The notes under the pieces are model-generated. The model searched no databases, was not told where the DNA came from, and was given only the letters and a program-made list of their open reading frames with translations. A stretch of 18,114 nucleotides of DNA, taken from NCBI GenBank assembly GCA_946491915.1, contig CAMLYR010000024.1, positions 1 through 18,114 of the forward strand. The letters are read 5' to 3'. Below, piece by piece: positions 15,801 to 18,114 of this stretch (position 1 is the first letter of the stretch; each line of letters begins with the position of its first letter). A program made the position numbers and the translations under genes. The DNA is from an uncultured Clostridium sp. (GTDB taxonomy: Bacteria; Bacillota_A; Clostridia; TANB77; CAG-508).

Positions 15801-17096
15801 CTATAAACTACCTTTTCCATACCGCTCATATGTTTCCGCAAAAGAAGTTTCTAAAACTCCTTTGCTTATATTGCAAAAATCCTCTACTGGCTTGGAGATA
15901 TTACAATTAACCAAATATCTCGCGCCAATACAATGACCATAACTTTTACCACATATTGGTTTTACCCAACATTGGTTACAAGTTTCATTATTATTGGCTT
16001 GGACTAAATATTGTCGAATAATTCTATTTCTCTCTGATATTTTTTCAATACTATCGTTTATATTACCAATTTTGAATTCTTCATTTCCGATAAACATAAA
16101 GCAAGGATATATACTGCCGTCTACATCTATAGCAATATCTGTATAAACAGCCCCACAACCATTTCCTAATTTTTCTTTTTCTTTGGCACAATACAAAAGG
16201 GAGGCAATTGACCTAGTTTTAATATTACTAATTCCGCTGTTTATCTCCAAAGAAGACCATTTTTTAAAAAAATCGACATATTGAGAATTCAATTTCCTGT
16301 TTGCTATAATTGGGCTTATATGGATTATATCAGGCTTTAAACTTTTCATAGCTTCATATGAGAGGAGTTCTCCGCATTCAGAAAATTCTTTTATATGCTC
16401 GTCATGAATAGTTCCTTCCATACATAAATAATAATTTTTCTCTGAATTGTGTATCTTTTCAATTACTCTTGCAACCTTATCAAATACCGAATCAAAGCTC
16501 CCGCGCATTACACGCATTTTATCATTAACGCTTTTTGAACCATCCAAGCTTATAGTAATTGATTCAAATTCCCGATTAAACAAATCAATCATTTCATCAT
16601 CAATCAAGATCCCATTTGTAACCATTGTAAAAATAGGTCTATCAATTCCTCTTTTTGTAGCCTGTTCTTTAATATAATCTATTGCAGCAACCAAAACAGG
16701 TTTATTTAGTAACGGTTCACCGCCAAAAAATTGTATCTGATGAATTCCTTTAGAATACATAGAATATATTCTGTCTACTGTTTTTTTCATTACTTCAACA
16801 GTCATTTTAAGGCAACTATTTTCTTGACCATAATCCCCACCTTCTGCATAACAATATTTACAAGCCAAATTGCACTGATTAGTCATATTTAATACTAACC
16901 TGTTGCATAAATTAGTATCAGGCTGACGAACAGAAAAACTTTCATTTGATATATGTACAGATATTGCCTCGGCAGTAGCCTCTAAATTTTTTGTTTGATC
17001 TAGTTTTTTATTGAATTTACTGGGAATTTTAAATAACTTCAGAAATTCGCTCTCCAGCAAATAATATTTACCATTATGTTTATATATATGTTTCAT
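15801..17096 (-). CDS. Radical SAM/SPASM peptide maturase
   Basis: 431 residues. CNLACKYC (Cys75, 79, 82) binds the radical SAM 4Fe-4S cluster, and FFGGEPLL (123-130) and SITISLDGS match the SAM-binding strands. The C-terminal SPASM region has Cys303, Cys314, Cys332, the CNQCWVKPIC group (373, 376, 382), Cys389, Cys398 and Cys408, enough for two auxiliary clusters. The N-terminal 60 residues (MKHIYKHNGKYYLLE...) are like those of thioether-forming or epimerising RiPP enzymes. It could crosslink or otherwise modify a peptide, perhaps the Cys-containing precursors at the far end. The nearest AAGGAG is about 20 bases upstream of the ATG, an unusually long gap; no better in-frame start exists. 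It follows panD by 26 bases and is cut off from the rest by insertion debris. Confidence 0.9.
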   Translation of the reverse strand: MKHIYKHNGKYYLLESEFLKLFKIPSKFNKKLDQTKNLEATAEAISVHISNESFSVRQPDTNLCNRLVLNMTNQCNLACKYCYAEGGDYGQENSCLKMTVEVMKKTVDRIYSMYSKGIHQIQFFGGEPLLNKPVLVAAIDYIKEQATKRGIDRPIFTMVTNGILIDDEMIDLFNREFESITISLDGSKSVNDKMRVMRGSFDSVFDKVARVIEKIHNSEKNYYLCMEGTIHDEHIKEFSECGELLSYEAMKSLKPDIIHISPIIANRKLNSQYVDFFKKWSSLEINSGISNIKTRSIASLLYCAKEKEKLGNGCGAVYTDIAIDVDGSIYPCFMFIGNEEFKIGNINDSIEKISERNRIIRQYLVQANNNETCNQCWVKPICGKSYGHCIGARYLVNCNISKPVEDFCNISKGVLETSFAETYERYGKGSL

Positions 17097-17122
17097 GTCA
17101 AAATATTCTACTATAACTCCTT

Positions 17123-17509
17123 CTATTCAATAATCAATTTTCCTTCTTGTTCATAATTATAAATACCTGAAATTAAATTTGTCCCATCAACTAAAACTAC
17201 AGTCGGTTTATAACTCGTATCTGCTTTTTCAAGTATTCCATATGACATAATTATGATTTTATCTCCTACACTTACCTGACGAGCAGCTGCTCCATTTAAA
17301 CATACTACTCCGGATTTTTCTTTTCCTTTAATTAAATATGTTATAAACCTATTTCCATTATCTACATCAACAATCTGTACTTGTTCATATTCCATCATAC
17401 CAGCTGCTTCTATTAGACATGAATCCACAGTAATACTTCCTACATAATTCAAATTTGCTTCAGTAACAGTTGCCCTATGAATCTTACTTTTTAGTACAAT
17501 ACTTAAGAT
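17123..17509 (-). CDS. panD: Aspartate 1-decarboxylase (pyruvoyl enzyme)
   Basis: 128 residues if read from ATC at 17509. It decarboxylates L-aspartate to beta-alanine. [14 protein letters not shown] then NYVGSITVD is nearly the Bacillus PanD N-terminus, with Lys9, His11 and the Gly24-Ser25 self-cleavage site that makes the pyruvoyl group; RFITY (Arg54, Tyr58) and LNGAAAR (Asn72) complete the active site. The first canonical start codon in frame is TTG at 17452 (codon 20), which would remove Lys9 and His11, so initiation must be upstream. In-frame TGA stands directly before the ribosome binding site. Beta-alanine may be a building block of the product or support phosphopantetheine supply. It is the first gene after the promoter. 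Confidence 0.92.
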   Translation of the reverse strand: MLSIVLKSKIHRATVTEANLNYVGSITVDSCLIEAAGMMEYEQVQIVDVDNGNRFITYLIKGKEKSGVVCLNGAAARQVSVGDKIIIMSYGILEKADTSYKPTVVLVDGTNLISGIYNYEQEGKLIIE

Positions 17510-17520
17510 ACTATCACCTC
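17507..17520 (-). promoter_or_regulatory. Ribosome binding site and apparent ATC start of panD
   Basis: GAGGTGAT (17520-17513) is an eight-base match to the anti-Shine-Dalgarno complement. Seven bases after GAGG stands ATC (17509-17507), exactly where alignment with other PanD proteins places residue 1. No ATG, GTG or TTG is in frame before codon 20. One base change (ATG to ATC) explains the pattern, either a true rare start, a mutation or a sequencing error. Confidence 0.7.
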
Positions 17521-17563
17521 ATTATATTAATAATTTTTGAAGTCTATTCTTAACCCTTTGCAT

Positions 17564-17592
17564 ATTTTAAGTATTATAACTCGATTTGTCAA
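17564..17592 (-). promoter_or_regulatory. Sigma-A type promoter of the panD/radical SAM operon
   Basis: TTGACA (17592-17587) and TAAAAT (17569-17564) are separated by exactly 17 bases, a perfect -35 and 5/6 -10 match. Transcription should begin near 17557, leaving about 40 bases before the panD ribosome binding site. No operator palindrome or riboswitch-like structure is evident. It may drive the whole minus-strand operon, but the insertion debris at 15048-15714 could interrupt read-through, and no equally good promoter was seen before the M50 gene. Confidence 0.75.
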
Positions 17593-17652
17593 CTATATTT
17601 TGATATTAGTTTTCAAAAGTAAGCGCCAAATAATAATGCGGTAAAATTTAAA

Positions 17653-17683
17653 ATTACCCCAGCCCTTTGCAAGTTGGAGTAAT
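17653..17683 (-). terminator. Possible hairpin terminator after the IS66 transposase
   Basis: ATTACCCCA (17653-17661) pairs with TGGAGTAAT (17675-17683) at 8 of 9 positions with a 13-base loop. On the minus strand it follows the transposase stop by about 10 bases and is followed by TTTTAAATTTT. It could end IS66 transcription before the cluster promoter. Confidence 0.45.
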
Positions 17684-17693
17684 TCACTATAAT

Positions 17694-18114
17694 TCACATG
17701 CGGTTTTTGATAGATTGGAGTTTTTCACTCCAAGGTGCCAGTTCCGCCAGTTGTTCATCGTTCATATCTTTGCTTGGCCGATGCTCAAGTAGAAATTTAA
17801 GATATCCGTAAATATTCAAGCTGTGCGCCTTTGCCATCTCAACCATTGTGTAGACTACCGCGCTGGCATTCGCTCCGTCAACAGAATTGCTGAAAAGCCA
17901 GTTCTTCCGCCCTACTGCGAATGGACGGATCGCATTCTCACTGAGATTGTTGGTAAAGCTGCAGCGCCCATCTTCCAGATAGGTTTCTGCTGTATCACGC
18001 CGGTTGCGGACATAATTCACCGCTTTATCCATCCGGGTATTCCGGACGGGCTTCTGCTGGTCGAGCCACGACCAGAAAGCCTCCAGAACAGGTTTTTCCT
18101 TCTCGAGACGCAGC
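17694..18114 (-). CDS. IS66-family transposase, C-terminal part (runs off window)
   Basis: The frame is open from the window edge to a stop at 17694 and gives about 139 residues. FTNNLSENAIRPFAVGRKNW, then LFSNSVDGANASAVVYTMVE, is the hallmark C-terminal block of IS66 transposases, containing the catalytic Glu of the DDE triad, followed by NIYGYLKFLLEHRP and a final LAPWSE typical of the last helix. PVLEAFWSWLDQQ further upstream also fits. An internal ATG at 18032 is not the true start. It appears intact within the window. Confidence 0.95.
   Translation of the reverse strand, partial: LRLEKEKPVLEAFWSWLDQQKPVRNTRMDKAVNYVRNRRDTAETYLEDGRCSFTNNLSENAIRPFAVGRKNWLFSNSVDGANASAVVYTMVEMAKAHSLNIYGYLKFLLEHRPSKDMNDEQLAELAPWSEKLQSIKNRM

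Larger units (their letters stand above)
17619..18114 (-). mobile_element. IS66-family element, one end (partial)
   Basis: The element contains the transposase C-terminus and ends, by my reading, at GTAAGCGCC (17619-17627), which resembles the conserved GTAAGCG tips of IS66 elements. It runs off the window at 18114. Base composition is visibly richer in G+C than the operon, suggesting a recent arrival. Its tip is about 27 bases upstream of the operon's -35 box. Confidence 0.7.

Noticed and set aside
17452..17452. TTG at 17452 as the panD start
   Set aside because: It would delete Lys9, His11 and the first strand of a conserved enzyme, and has no ribosome binding site.
17574..17592. TATAAT at 17578-17573 as the -10 box for the TTGACA at 17592
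   Set aside because: The spacer would be only 8 bases; TAAAAT with a 17-base spacer is the better pair.

Overview
The window is AT-rich DNA of the kind found in gut or rumen Clostridia; Lachnospiraceae-like is my inference from codon use, AGGAGG-type ribosome binding sites and gene families. No rRNA, tRNA or CRISPR is visible. Almost everything lies on the minus strand and reads from high to low coordinates as one long, tightly packed operon with many start/stop overlaps. A higher-GC IS66 transposase end (17694-18114) flanks it, and degraded transposase fragments (15048-15714) break it into two blocks.

In transcription order, a strong sigma-A-like promoter (17592-17564) precedes panD (aspartate 1-decarboxylase, which makes beta-alanine; apparent ATC start) and a radical SAM/SPASM maturase. 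The insertion-sequence scar follows, with the 3' remnant of an unidentified gene. The main block then runs: PqqD-like/M50 membrane protease, FtsX-type ABC permease, ABC ATPase, BtrH-like acyltransferase, acyl carrier protein, ketosynthase, FabZ-type dehydratase, chain-length-factor-like ketosynthase lacking the catalytic Cys, FabG-type ketoreductase, an A-PCP-C nonribosomal synthetase, Sfp-type phosphopantetheinyl transferase, two hotdog thioesterases and a flavodoxin-fold oxidoreductase. At the end come at least two near-identical 37-residue peptide genes ending in TPGSGFGCDC; the second is cut by the window edge.

My reading is a hybrid biosynthetic cluster that joins a type II, FAS-like polyene or unsaturated acyl pathway (KS/CLF/KR/DH/ACP, with no enoyl reductase or acyltransferase in view) and one amino-acid-activating NRPS module to a ribosomally made peptide (RiPP). 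The leader peptide would be recognised or removed by the PqqD-like/M50 protein. The BtrH-like enzyme is a candidate for moving an ACP- or PCP-bound acyl group onto an amine, possibly the peptide. The FtsX-type transporter would export the product. Beta-alanine from PanD could be a building block or feed phosphopantetheine supply. Individual enzyme families are well supported by motifs; the joint product and the link between acyl chain and peptide are inference. A lanthionine synthetase or other maturase could lie beyond position 1 and cannot be seen here.
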